DNA of 64,000 nucleotides from Paraspadella gotoi. Taxonomy: Eukaryota; Chaetognatha. This document shows positions 21,818-33,320 of this stretch, piece after piece. Position numbers and translations under genes: made by a program. Under the pieces are notes generated by a model that saw nothing but the letters and a program-made list of their open reading frames with translations, did no database searches and was not told the origin of the DNA. The stretch is taken from contig CM119266.1 in NCBI GenBank assembly GCA_051294375.1, positions 11,217,212 through 11,281,211 of the forward strand, given 5' to 3'. How positions within the stretch are numbered: position 1 is the stretch's first letter; each line of letters opens with the position of its first letter.

Positions 21818-22105
21818 TCACTTGAGCACCCCCTCCCTTCGCATCTGCTCCCTCGTCTGAACGACCGCGGCGCCCATTTCCGCGCCGCAGGTCAGTTCCC
21901 AGACTTCGAGACAAGAACGACAACGGCAGGACAACGGTACCGCCCACAGCATCGGCATCGGATCCGGGGTCAGCGTCCAGGGGGCGTAGAAGCGCTTGAA
22001 CGCCTCCGCGGAGAGAGACTCCAGATAAGCGTTTGAGCGCTTTTCCGGTTCGCGACAGTGGTTCATCACGAGTTGACGAGAGGTGGCGTCCAATTGATCC
22101 AACAT
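21818..22105 (-). CDS. Start exon or small protein, 95 codons
   Basis: ATG at 22105-22103, in a GCCGCCATG context, opens a frame beginning MLDQLDATSRQLVMNHCREP and continuing LESLSAEAFKRFYAPWTLTP. It contains a CRCRSC cysteine cluster and ends REGVLK at TGA. GC content is clearly higher than in the flanks, so coding is likely. Another frame stays open past the stop to a strong donor near 21741, so the true exon may switch frame through a sequencing error or a short intron. No family is recognised. Confidence 0.5.
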   Translation of the reverse strand: MLDQLDATSRQLVMNHCREPEKRSNAYLESLSAEAFKRFYAPWTLTPDPMPMLWAVPLSCRCRSCLEVWELTCGAEMGAAVVQTREQMRREGVLK

Positions 22106-22439
22106 GGCGGCGGATGGAAATAAAAAAGAGAAATAAAAAAAAAGGAGGTGAAAAAAATTAAGGAATAATACGGAAAACGGAAAAGGAAATATTTAGCGGT
22201 ATAATTAATCGAGTTTTTCCTTTATTGTCACTGAAATTATTAATTAAATAAAAAAAGTCTTCAACTTAACGACATAAAAGATAAATATAAAAATGCGGAC
22301 CGGAATGATTGTCATAATGCCAAGATTAGAGATTATAATAAAGATAGGCTTTCAGGAATTTTAGATATCACTTTCTCTCGATTTTTCTCTCATTCCCTCT
22401 TTCTCACTCTCCCACTTTTCTCTCTCTCTCTCTCTCTCT
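22106..22439. other. Probable promoter side of the 22105 exon; no gene
   Basis: AT-rich sequence with homopolymers that ends in a CT run abutting a gap. No coding signal was seen. Confidence 0.4.
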
Positions 22440-22754
22440 NNNNNNNNNNNNNNNNNNNNNNNNNNNNNNNNNNNNNNNNNNNNNNNNNNNNNNNNNNNNN
22501 NNNNNNNNNNNNNNNNNNNNNNNNNNNNNNNNNNNNNNNNNNNNNNNNNNNNNNNNNNNNNNNNNNNNNNNNNNNNNNNNNTCTCTCTCTCTCTCTCTCA
22601 ATCTGGGAAGACGGCCAAATTAACTAACTCATAACCTTTTATTAGGCCCGTGCTAAGATGAAACAGTAAAACAAGGTTTAAACCAGATGTCGTTAAAATT
22701 AAAAACACGGCTTTAAAATTGGCGCGCTTCCCAACTTTGAGACACACAATGCAA

Positions 22755-22899
<145 letters not shown>

Positions 22900-22919
22900 A
22901 GAAAGAACAGTAATGGCTA

Positions 22920-23290
22920 CCAAACCCCGAACGTCGTTTCTAAGCCGCTAATTTAAAAAAAAAATAATAATAATTCTCTGGTGAGTTTGGCCGAGAATCT
23001 ATTTTTAATTCGTAGCGCGATTAGTTTGGATGCGTATATTCGTCTGAGTAATTTCGTGACAAGAGACATAGGAAAATGAAAAAAGCTTGCCTGAGAACAG
23101 TAGGATATATAGAACAACTCCTGTCACTGAAGCAAGCAGACCAAGCTCTCGTCGTAAAGAAAGTTGACCAAAGTTCAATGCCGACGCATTAAGGAAGCAA
23201 ACGAGTTCGCGCGCGATCGAGAGAAAATCTGGACGCCATAAAAAATGGAAAGGAAAGCTTTCCAAAAATAGAAGGAAAAAGGAAACGCTT
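22920..23290. other. No clear gene; TATA-like block
   Basis: Contains GGATATATAGAAC near 23103 and moderately GC-rich sequence to the next gap. Frames here are short or run into N, so nothing can be called. Confidence 0.3.
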
Positions 23291-24156
23291 NNNNNNNNNN
23301 NNNNNNNNNNNNNNNNNNNNNNNNNNNNNNNNNNNNNNNNNNNNNNNNNNNNNNNNNNNNNNNNNNNNNNNNNNNNNNNNNNNNNNNNNNNNNNNNNNNN
23401 NNNNNNNNNNNNNNNNNNNNNNNNNNNNNNNNNNNNNNNNNNNNNNNNNNNNNNNNNNNNNNNNNNNNNNNNNNNNNNNNNNNNNNNNNNNNNNNNNNNN
23501 NNNNNNCGCCTCTGTCTCTCTCTCTCTCTCTCTTTCTTTCCATCTTTTTCTCGCGTATTCCTTTTCCGTTTTAGTGTGTTTTCCATATGTTAGACTAATC
23601 CACAAGTCATCCCCAAAGGAGACACAACAAAGGAAAACGCGGGAAAAAAAGGGAGGAAGAGAAACGGAGGCGGCGGAGGAAAANNNNNNNNNNNNNNNNN
23701 NNNNNNNNNNNNNNNNNNNNNNNNNNNNNNNNNNNNNNNNNNNNNNNNNNNNNNNNNNNNNNNNNNNNNNNNNNNNNNNNNNNNNNNNNNNNNNNNNNNN
23801 NNNNNNNNNNNNNNNAGAGAGAGAGAGAGAAAGAGAGAAAGAGAGAGAGAGAGGATGATGCGGATGAAAGTAAGTTTGATTTGAGAGTGCCTCGGGCTGT
23901 CTATTGGGATGAGCTACGAAAGAAAACTTATGAGAGTTCGTTTTTTTACTTTCGTAATGCTATTTTTGCTGGCCTTCCACTTAAATGAAAGGAATCCGGA
24001 CGAATTCAAAACATTCAAATAAATATTATTTATTAGTTTTTATCATGACTTGTTGGTCGCGTTCTCGATTTACTGATAGTACTATGTGAAATGTCACTCT
24101 AAATCAGGCCCTAAAAAAATTGTTGAGCGAAAAATGTGTGTAATCAAAACGAAGCC

Positions 24157-24228
24157 TCAAAAGTGCAAAAAAACGCTGCGGCGAACCGAGGAAGTCCTTC
24201 CAAGGGGCTCCGCCATTTTTGTCGCCAT
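24157..24228 (-). CDS. Possible start exon MATKMAEPLG
   Basis: ATG at 24228 encodes MATKMAEPLGRTSSVRRS and ends at TGA 24159-24157. The GCCATTTTTGTCGCCAT context resembles a start placed on an ATGGCG promoter motif. If a donor lies before the stop this is a first exon; otherwise it is a very short frame. The gap at 24266 hides the promoter. Confidence 0.28.
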   Translation of the reverse strand: MATKMAEPLGRTSSVRRSVFLHF

Positions 24229-25455
24229 AGCAACCGATGCCGCGTAGACCGCGGAGCCGCGGCGANNNNNNNNNNNNNNNNNNNNNNNNNNNNNNNNNNN
24301 NNNNNNNNNNNNNNNNNNNNNNNNNNNNNNNNNNNNNNNNNNNNNNNNNNNNNNNNNNNNNNNNNNNNNNNNNNNNNNNNNNNNNNNNNNNNNNNNNNNN
24401 NNNNNNNNNNNNNNNNNNNNNNNNNNNNNNNNNNNNNNNNNNNNNNNNNNNNNNNNNNNNNNNNNNNNNNNNNNNNNNNNNNNNNNNNNNNNNNNNNNNN
24501 NNTACCGCCTCTCTGTTGTTGTTGTTGGTGTTGTGGTGGTGGTTGTTGTTGTCGTTGTCGTCGCGGCGAGTCGCACTTTTCGAGCGCATTAATTCCGAGC
24601 GACCTTATCATCATTTTCGATTTTAGTAGAATCTCTTCTTTTTTTTATATTTCCTGCGGGCGAAAAGACTTTGCGACAAAATGAGAAAAACNNNNNNNNN
24701 NNNNNNNNNNNNNNNNNNNNNNNNNNNNNNNNNNNNNNNNNNNNNNNNNNNNNNNNNNNNNNNNNNNNNNNNNNNNNNNNNNNNNNNNNNNNNNNNNNNN
24801 NNNNNNNNNNNNNNNNNNNNNNNNNNNNNNNNNNNNNNNNNNNNNNNNNNNNNNNNNNNNNNNNNNNNNNNNNNNNNAAGTAAAGATGCGACAACTCGAA
24901 TGATGACAAATTTCGTCCCTGGGGGTGCGAAGGACACACAGCGCGGGGAAACGACGAAGGAGGAGGAAGAAAAGGAGGAGAAGGAAGAGGAGGAAGATGT
25001 CGGAGGTGAAGCGGGTTTGATGCTGGAGGAGAGGATAATATGCTGGAGAAGAGGATGATGAGATGCTGGAGGAGAAGAGGAAATGCTGGAAGTGAAGTAA
25101 TGAATCGGTCGGTGAGAGACGAAGATGAAAAGAAGAAGAAAACAGCTCGAGGCGGAAATATGAAGAGAGAAAGTGAGGAGCGAAATGAAAAGAAAAGATT
25201 TGGAGAAATGCCAGTTTGTGAAATTGTGAATTGACTTAAAACTTAATGAAAATGGGAAAGAGTACCAATAAAGTGATTTTTGACAGTTATGGTTCCCCTC
25301 AAAGCTAAAGGGAAACGTTAAATCGACTTACTTATAATTTTTATAATGGTGTCATGATGGTGTTTATCCTTAATTCATATACATTTAAAACGGTTTATAT
25401 ACACAACAAATGCCCCGATTCCGTCGTTTCGTCAAATGGGCGTAGCGTCGTGTCG

Positions 25456-25571
25456 ATGACGCCCGGATCGAGATCAGAGACGAAAGAAAATAACACGAAG
25501 AACAAATCGCCCGCGGAACAAATGTCGGTGCGGCTGAGATCAAAGAGTCACAAAAATAGACGCAATCGAGG
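25456..25571 (+). CDS. Probable first coding exon, basic protein
   Basis: ATG at 25456 encodes MTPGSRSETKENNTKNKSPA and then EQMSVRLRSKSHKNRRNR plus two bases, followed by a strong donor, gtaagt, at 25572. The frame is also open upstream (CPDSVVSSNGRSVVS), so the start could be earlier. The content is basic and low in hydrophobics, suggesting a nuclear or disordered N-terminus. No family is recognised. It may belong with the exon at 26070, with others lost in the gap. Confidence 0.5.
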
Positions 25572-26069
25572 GTAAGTATTTAATTCCGTTTTACCTCAAG
25601 CGAGAGAAGGAAGGAGAACGAGAAGGAGAAAAAGGAGAGGTAGAAAAAAAGGGATAAGCAGAAGTAGAACAAGGAGAAATAAAAAAGGTGAAGACAAAGG
25701 AGAAAGGAATAAAATTGAGGAAAAAAGAGAAGGAGAAGAAGATTAAGAAATGATAGAAGGGGAAGAAGACGAGCAAGAAGAAGTTTCCGATCATCGCCTC
25801 AGTCGAAAAGAAGATANNNNNNNNNNNNNNNNNNNNNNNNNNNNNNNNNNNNNNNNNNNNNNNNNNNNNNNNNNNNNNNNNNNNNNNNNNNNNNNNNNNN
25901 NNNNNNNNNNNNNNNNNNNNNNNNNNNNNNNNNNNNNNNNNNNNNNNNNNNNNNNNNNNNNNNNNNNNNNNNNNNNNNNNNNNNNNNNNNNNNNNNNNNN
26001 NNNNNNNNNNNNNNNNNNNNNNNNNNNNNNGATTAACATGTTGAAAAAAGGAACTACTTTTTTTTTTAG

Positions 26070-26180
26070 CTGGAGGCAATAAAGGCGAACGAATTGACCG
26101 CGGACGAGTACAAGGACAAGCGGTCGCGCTCCGTCTTGGCCCCTCCCCCCCTTCCCCCTTCTGGTGTCGCCTCGCTTTAG
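26070..26180 (+). CDS. C-terminal exon ending in a Pro-rich tail
   Basis: An acceptor with a long T tract (tttttttttag) ends at 26069. Phase 0 then reads LEAIKANELTADEYKDKRSR and SVLAPPPLPPSGVASL, ending at TAG 26178-26180. The sharp change from AT-rich intron to GC-rich sequence supports a real exon. Its phase does not match the donor at 25572, so at least one exon is probably missing in the gap at 25817-26030. Confidence 0.55.
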   Translation: MEAIKANELTADEYKDKRSRSVLAPPPLPPSGVASL

Positions 26181-26331
26181 TCCACGCTCTGCCGGCTAAC
26201 TATCATAGTGATTCTCTGGTAAAAAGACAGTAGCAGACGGCCATAATAAAAGGGAATAAATCTTNNNNNNNNNNNNNNNNNNNNNNNNNNNNNNNNNNNN
26301 NNNNNNNNNNNNNNNNNNNNNNNNNNNNNNN

Positions 26332-27159
26332 GGGCACCGGCGACTAGGGGTCGAGGGGGGAGTGATTGACGTTAGGGTTAAGAAGATATCTATTCTGAGT
26401 GACATCTCGGTCGAGGTGATATTCTGAGTGAAAGATTAGTCAGGAGACGTGATGTCAGCGGCGATCATTGTGAGGATTTGTGAATGTCTTTTTAATTCTA
26501 AAGCGTAAATTCATAAGCTGAGTTATTTCATACTATTAACATATTACCTATTTGTAGAATTATTTCAATTTGGCATACTTCCATGTATAAAAATATCAAT
26601 ACATCTATCATACAGAATATCTAACAGAAAAGAACAAAAACTGTGTATAAAAGAGAAGATGATATTTAGGCATAAAAATCGTGGGTCGAAAAGGGAAGAC
26701 CGGAGAGACCGGAGAGACCCCCTTAACAGACCTTTAGTCCCTTCGACGTCGCACGTCTACTATTTTCGTTCAGGAGCGAAAAAAAAAAACGAGAAAGAGA
26801 ATTTCGTCCGCGCGCAGTTATCGCGCGCGCGTACGTGATGACAGCCGTGGGGGGAAGGTTGCAGTTTGCGTGTGAAGTGGTAGCTGTGATATGACAATCT
26901 GTTTTATGTTTTATTGTAGAATATACAATACATGATGTCCTATATTTTGAATGAGAAGATATTTCCGATATCCGAAAATACGTGGACCCAACTCACGTGC
27001 ATCTCGGAGACAAACTTACATGCGCCGTTCGAAAACTCGCACGCAAGTGCCTATCGAACACGCGATCGGTTGCCGCCTGAGCGAGACGCGCCCACCTGCT
27101 CGTTTTCAGGCGAAAGAATTGAGCCTCGTCCCTCGGCGGCGGCGGCGGCGGCGGCGGCG
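26332..27159. other. No firm gene; CpG-rich patch and GGC repeat
   Basis: Mostly AT-rich sequence, with a GC block at 26805-26840 (repeated CGCGCG) that resembles a promoter. At 27120-27160 a GGC repeat follows an AG acceptor, in frame with the GM2-activator-like copy to its right (RIEPRPS followed by about nine Ala). The join may be artificial. Confidence 0.3.
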
Positions 27160-28901
27160 GCTTACAAGATCACCCTCCGGCATCCCGTCATTTACACGTG
27201 AGATGGAAAAAAGAAGAAAAGAAAGAAGGGAAGAAACAAAAAACGCTCAACACAATGAATACAAGCTAGACTCAACTCTACTAACGAAACGAACTTACTC
27301 ACTTACCCTCTATTTCAGTAAAGCGGCGACGGTCGACGGGCAAGTGTCACGACCTGGTGGATCTGGATGACCTATCACCTTCGACTCCGAGCTGACAAGA
27401 AGATCTTGTCTCTTATGGCCATCGCAGCATGAAGGATTGTCCCCGGCAACGCGTGGAACTGCAGAACGAGAACTATTTTGCAACGCCCGCTTGTCCAAGC
27501 CCGCCAGTTAGCTGTGAATGATGCTCATCCGTTCATTACAAAACTGTTTAAAATGGAGATGCATCTGAATTAGGCGTCAATAATTCTTTATAATTATATT
27601 ATAATTTTTATTCTTTTCTTCTTCAGTTTTCCTTTATTTTTAAGAAAACCATATTTTTAAAGTGACTTTCTTGTTTTAATCAAAGTCTAAAACAATTATG
27701 ATCGCTTTTCAAATTTTTTTTCGAGATGTAAATGTCATAAACCCCATGTTCGAGGCTTCATCAGCCGACGCCTACACTAACAAAAAGAAATCAAAAATAT
27801 TCGCATACACAGAAAAAAACTTTTTCAATGAAATTTCATTTTCTTCGGCGACACTCGTAATAGCCTTAACGATTGCCCCCACCGATTGCAGGGTTCTCGG
27901 CAAAGCGGGCGGACCCTGCAACTGTCCCGTCCCGGCCAAGACCATACAGTTCATTATCATGGAAGTTTTCGCCTCGAAGAACGAGAATTCGGATGGTGCG
28001 GGCACTGCGGACTTTTTACTACAAGGATAAGTTGTAGTCTTCTTGTCACTTTGATTGGCTAAGGAGAAGAAAACGCAGAAAAGAGATGGATAGGTAAGAC
28101 CGCGGACAAAGTAAAAAATAAGAGTTCTGTAACTATATAATAACGTCTAGGAGCATCCTCTCCCTGTGGGATAACGAAAATTTTTAAAAAAAAATTAAGA
28201 TTTTTATGTATAGTACTAACATAGAAAGCATTATAAAGTTTATCGTATTTTGAAATCAATGAAAAACAATTTTTTCAAATTCAAAATTTTTAAAAACGGA
28301 TTCGGGTATAGAGCTTGAAAAGAAAAAAAAAAATTATTACAACGTTTTACAAATTATTTTATGTTTTACTTTAAAAAATAAATTAAAACCTATAAAAAAT
28401 TATGGTTATGATGATGATTATTATTTTTAAATGTTTTCCTGATATTCGAACCAACTTATCATCGAAAATATTTAAAAACGCATTATACTTTATGTAGATA
28501 ACTTTTCATGGGTTAGTGAAATCCGTTATTACACGAAATAAAATTTAAAACTTTTTTTCATTGCCGAATTACATTTATAAATCATTTAAATGCTTCGATT
28601 CATGTTATACTGTGCTTCACTAATTAAAAAAAGTGATAGTAAATATTATTCAAGCTATCATTGATGACAAATAATTTAATATTAACACAGAAACTCCTAA
28701 TGATAAACAAAGCGATCCATTTTAGCCCCCGCTTAATGGATATAATGGTGTTAATTTTATATACTTTAATGACAAAAAATGGTTTGTATAACTTTGCAAT
28801 ATGTTTGCCCTAGCTGAACGATCAAGTCAAAGAGGCAAAGAAGTCGGATGTGTGACTTTTATATTTGATTTGGAGAGATAACAAAAAATTAATGGCCATA
28901 A
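27160..28901 (+). pseudogene. GM2-activator-like gene, copy A (noisy, frame-shifted)
   Basis: Same exon order as the clean copy at 40039-41791 but on the plus strand: end of exon 1 at about 27160-27197 (KITLRHPVIYT), exon 2 at 27319-27506, exon 3 at 27892-28025, exon 4 at about 28814-28901. Many single-base insertions break every exon. Because introns are equally noisy and 25-N gaps lie nearby, the damage is probably sequencing error in filled sequence rather than true decay. The first half of exon 1, including the signal peptide, is not recognisable here. Confidence 0.7.
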
Positions 28902-31290
28902 AAAAAAAAAAGATAGGAAAAAACAACTCTCACGGTGGGTTTTTCATGTCTACGAGCAGGACCACGTAAAGATACATTCGTATGAGGACAGTATCAAACA
29001 GCATTTAATATTTTTGATCCATCTTTGTTTTTGTTTTTTTCGTTTCTTTTTTTCTTCTATCTGCTAATATCCGTATACGTACCGTTGAGGCGTATTTGAG
29101 ATATATATATGATCATCTTTCTTGCGAGAGAAGACATAGAGTCTGTATGTTTTTCTTTCGGTTCGCGCCAGAGAGATGAGAGATAATGTATTTATCCACA
29201 ACTTCTTGTCATCGTAGTTAATACTACTCACACATCGAACCGAGGATGAGAGAATTATAGATGAAGCCAGTAAAGTACGGATCCAATTGGTGCATTTTGC
29301 CGGTGGTGTGTGTGTGTCAGAGTCAATTCCTTTGGTGGTACCGAGTAATAACCCTGGATTTAATTCGAATACCACAGAGGCTCGTCTGCACGGAGAGAGG
29401 AACTTATATTAGTACGCATTGGAGATCGATCACTATATAGACAGTGTGTTATTCTATCACATCATTGCGAGGAACACGACATGCGAAGATCGCTTTGGCT
29501 TCTCTTTCACTTTACTATTTCCATCTTTGCTATGTAAATCATTGGTAAAATCATAACCTACGTAATTATTCCGGAATGACTAAAGATACAAGAAAACTAA
29601 TAATATATATAAAGCGAGATAAAGAACAAATTTATACGATTCCCCGATTCAGAATCCTATGATAGTTGAGATATCACGAAAAAAATAATATCTTTCTTAT
29701 CAAAGACATTACACTTTAATAATGATTGAAAAGTAAGAGAAAAAGGCGGAGAGATAAGCAGATTGAGCAAAAAGGCTAACAGCATTAATAATGAGAAGTA
29801 ATGAGCAATGAGAGATAAAAGTGAAGAGAGAATAACTTAAGAGGTCTGAGAAAAGGATTAATAGACAAAATGAGATGAGTTCCGTCATCCCGATTAATTT
29901 GACGTCCTTACCCGCGATGGTGATGGCTAATTCATACCCCTCTTTCTAATATGCGAGCCTCTTCGTCTCCCATCTCCATATCATCTATCCCACCCCGCTC
30001 CCGTGCCTCACTACCTCTCACTACAGTTTCTCGGCGACACTCTTCTATTCTTCGTTGTTCCCGTCTTCAGTCTCGGTGCAATTTTCTTCTTTGCTTTGCC
30101 TCCTGCTTCTCTTATCTCCTTCCGATCCTGCGAGATTGAACGCAAATGGGGCCGATACAGCCTTATGCCGTTGCCCATGGAGATGAGTCCACCAAAACGC
30201 CGGTACTGTCTGTTTCTCTTCCTACTCTCTTTCTTTTTTCTTTCTTCTCTTCCATTCTTTTCCTTTTCTTTCTCTTTCTTTTTCTTCTCTCTCTCTTTCT
30301 TCTTTCCTATTCCTTTCTTTCTTTCTTTCTTTCTTTCATTTCTTTATTCCTTTCTTTCTTTTTCCACCACTGGGCGTCTCGTGACTGCCACTCATCGTCA
30401 CTTATCCCCGCACTCTCCCTTAATCATATCGATTCCTCGTTCCGTCTAACTACGTATTTCATTATCTGAGATACACATCTGTTGCTTATTTAACAATCAA
30501 ATCTATATCTTCTCTCTCTCCGAGACTCTCTCTTCCACTCTGGGCATTTCTCAAAACCGAAGGTTGCGCGCTATCGCTGACGAAAGAAAGAATAATAAGT
30601 ATTTTTTCTTTCTCATGGCTTCCTTCTTTCTCGTCGTCTCTTACTCGCTCTCCCCCATATATATTCTCTCCGTTCAGCTAGTATTCCCTATAGAGTTATT
30701 CTTTAATTTTTGATAACTCCACCCTTGTGCTAAATCTAACAATACGCCACACCTGCCCTCTCTGAGATCTTTTCCTCCCTCTCTTTTCTTCTCCGTCCCT
30801 GGTTCGCCGAGAAAACGACTTCGACCAGAGCTATTCGATTATTAATTTATTATTTTTTGTATCATGTTATTTTTTCTCTTCTCAATAATAGGAGGTAGTA
30901 ATTGTGTGGATTATTCTGTCATTTCGTTCTTGCGCATATATTGCAATCCATATACAAAAATACGAGTCATAGGTTTATTCGAAATGTTCTGCAACGCGTA
31001 CGGGGATAAGTTGAAATCGAATACCGTCCCACTCCACTTCTCTCTTACATTTGAGCCAGTACACGTTTTCTCAAACAAAACACCTTTCGTGCGCTCGAAG
31101 TAGCTTTCGGTCGTTGGCCCGTTGTTTTGTCGTCCCCTCTGTTTAATTATTAGCATATACAATACAAGTTTCACCAACGTACTCTAATTTCAATCTGAGG
31201 CCTTGGTCTTTTCAATTAATTTCCGGCTGCACTCTTCATATTTTTTACTCTTTCTGAGTACTATGCGAAGGTTGTAAACATTGTGGATTG
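28902..31290 (+). repeat. Very noisy inverted copy of 32.8-34.5 kb / 38.9-40.0 kb, no gene
   Basis: Recognisable islands match the reverse complement of the other copies, for example AGAGATAAAAG-type blocks near 29800, TTTCTCGGCGACAC near 30027, GCCGGTACTGTCTGTTTCTC near 30200 and AAGGTTGTAAACATTGTGGAT near 31270. The islands are separated by heavily altered sequence. Frames inside it should not be trusted. Confidence 0.65.
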
Positions 31291-32697
31291 AGCCCAGCGG
31301 TTTTTCTGTTATTCTTTTCTAAAACTTCTGTATAATTCGATATTCTGTCGTTTTATTTTTTATTTGTCGTTAAGTTTCAACTAAAAGACTTCATCGCAAG
31401 TATCAATCTTAATTATATACAGTGTTATTACCTCTTTCTCTACGCTCTTTCAACTCTCCTTGTTTAATTCTTTATTCGGATGCGAGAGAGAGAGAGAGAA
31501 TAGAAGAAGAGAGAGAGAGAGAGAGAGAGAACGTAGAGCAGAGATGAAGAGAGATTGAGAAGAAGAGCGACGAGACCCGACGAAAGAAGAAATCGAGAGT
31601 CTTAATTCAACCTATTTCTAACATATTGGCCAAATCGAAGTTTTAAATTTAGCCGGACCGGTCTAGTAGGATGTTAAGCATAACGGTTTTTCTTTCGTCA
31701 TCATCGGGTAGAATATTTTAAAACACCATCCTTAACGGCAGGCGTTATTTATTTACTGCAACGCTTGGTTAAACTGCAAATATACTGGAGACGAGGGAGG
31801 TAACCACAAACAAAACAATTTAAACAAACCTACAACTCTATGGAAGTCGATGGGATTAAACGTGATCCGATATTTAATTCTAAGCGTATGGCGGTGACTT
31901 TTAAAAAAGAACAAAAAAAATTTTAATTATTAAAATCTTGGTCCAGCCAGCGGACCACAATAAAGTTGTGTTGGCTTAAGTAAAGTGGCCAAATAGGAAA
32001 GGCCCGGGCCCCAGATCATCCACCCACAAAAAACATGGGGGATGCGCAAATGTTGGAAATGGACACCAACGCTTCCCGGGCAATCCGAGCGGAGTTCTGT
32101 TGTTTAAGTGGACCAAAACCCCCACTCCTGTTGTTGAGCGGTGAGTAGCCTCCAGTTGCACTCTACGACGCTGGAACCCGTTCCGCTCGGTTATGATGAG
32201 TGAAAGATACCCTTTGATCTTTAGACAATCAATAGTTAGAAATCCTATGACGTAATCTTTCTCGTACGTTGCTACCATGGCGCTCGACTACACCCTGGCC
32301 ACGTTCCCGAATTAAAATAAAATTTCTTATACTACTTCCGCACTATGATGGCCAAATACCCACCTTCCCTCCTCTCCCACCATCGTATATCTATACACAC
32401 ACCTTAAGATCAGCCCCCCCCCATCTCTCTGCTCCTGTTGTCTACACTCTCAAGTATGATATCAACTTCCCCCCTTCTATGAATATACCAGATTCAAATC
32501 ACTAAGATCCGCGCATCATAACGCCTTCATAATATGCGTCATCGCCCGGCTCGGACCAAAATATAAACACGCAAGGGAACGCCGGCCGGCGCGAACCCCG
32601 ACCGCTTCTCGCTGTAGCCAAAAACTGCCGCCTGACGGCAACGCTCCTCCTTTCTACATCGCCAAGCGCAGCCCTCTTTAACCGACTCTCAGCGTCG
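31291..32697. other. Unassigned sequence, no gene seen
   Basis: Contains a broken GA run near 31480 and GC-mixed sequence of uneven character up to a 25-N gap. No frame looks coding, and no tRNA or rRNA could be recognised. It may be another noisy fill. Confidence 0.35.
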
Positions 32698-32722
32698 NNN
32701 NNNNNNNNNNNNNNNNNNNNNN
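32698..32722. other. Assembly gap, exactly 25 N
   Basis: Left end of a fragment (32723-33295) that is repeated in inverse orientation at about 38700-39290. Confidence 0.98.
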
Positions 32723-33264
32723 AATAAACTATATTAGGATCTTGCGATGAGTCTTTTTGTTACTTCGCAATAAAAGACAATTTACGAGTTTTGAAACGTC
32801 GCCCGCTTGGGCAATCCACAATGTTTACAACCTTCGCGTTCGAAGAAAAAAAAATATGAAATCACCGAAAGTATGAAAAAAACCAACTTTGAAAGTCGTT
32901 GAAACTTGTTTGTTATGACTAAAAAACGAGGACGACAACAACGACAACGACGAAGCTATCGAGCGCAGGTGTTTGTTGAGGAAAACGCGGCTCAAGAGGA
33001 AGAGGAGGAGGTTTTTCGTTTTCCTTTCCCTCGACGCGTGTCGACATTTCGAAAACTGCTCTTTTTTTTTGGTTGCTTGGAAACGATGCGTACAACTTTA
33101 CTACCTTTTTTGCTTACTTCCATCATTTTCGTGTGAAGTCGTTTTCTCGCGAGGGAGAGAGAGAGGGGGGAAGATCTCGGGGCGTTGTTTGTTAGTTTAG
33201 CACAGGTGTTTAGATCTGATACAGTGAGAGAGATATATATAGGGGGGGAGAGAGTAAGAGAGAG

Positions 33265-33295
<31 letters not shown>
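32723..33295. repeat. Short fragment repeated inverted at 38.7-39.3 kb
   Basis: Includes AATCCACAATGTTTACAACC and TTGCTTGGAAACGATGCG, found as reverse complements near 39265 and 38990. It ends in an AAAG repeat at a 25-N gap. Confidence 0.8.
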
Positions 33296-33320
33296 NNNNN
33301 NNNNNNNNNNNNNNNNNNNN
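33296..33320. other. Assembly gap, exactly 25 N
   Basis: Both flanks carry the same block (ctcgcgagggag followed by ggggcgttgtttt-type sequence), so the two sides overlap in content. Confidence 0.98.

Noticed and set aside
24681-25234. Glu/Lys-rich plus frames after the gap at 24692-24877
   Set aside because: The Glu-rich part comes from GGA/GAA-rich DNA and the frame begins in N. One segment (MMTNFVPGGAKDTQRG) may be real but lacks visible splice sites.
30003-30469. Phe/Leu/Ser-rich frames suggesting membrane proteins
   Set aside because: They translate TTTC/CT repeats inside a very noisy inverted copy.
31640-32300. Possible ribosomal or tRNA-like sequence
   Set aside because: No conserved block or paired structure could be recognised.
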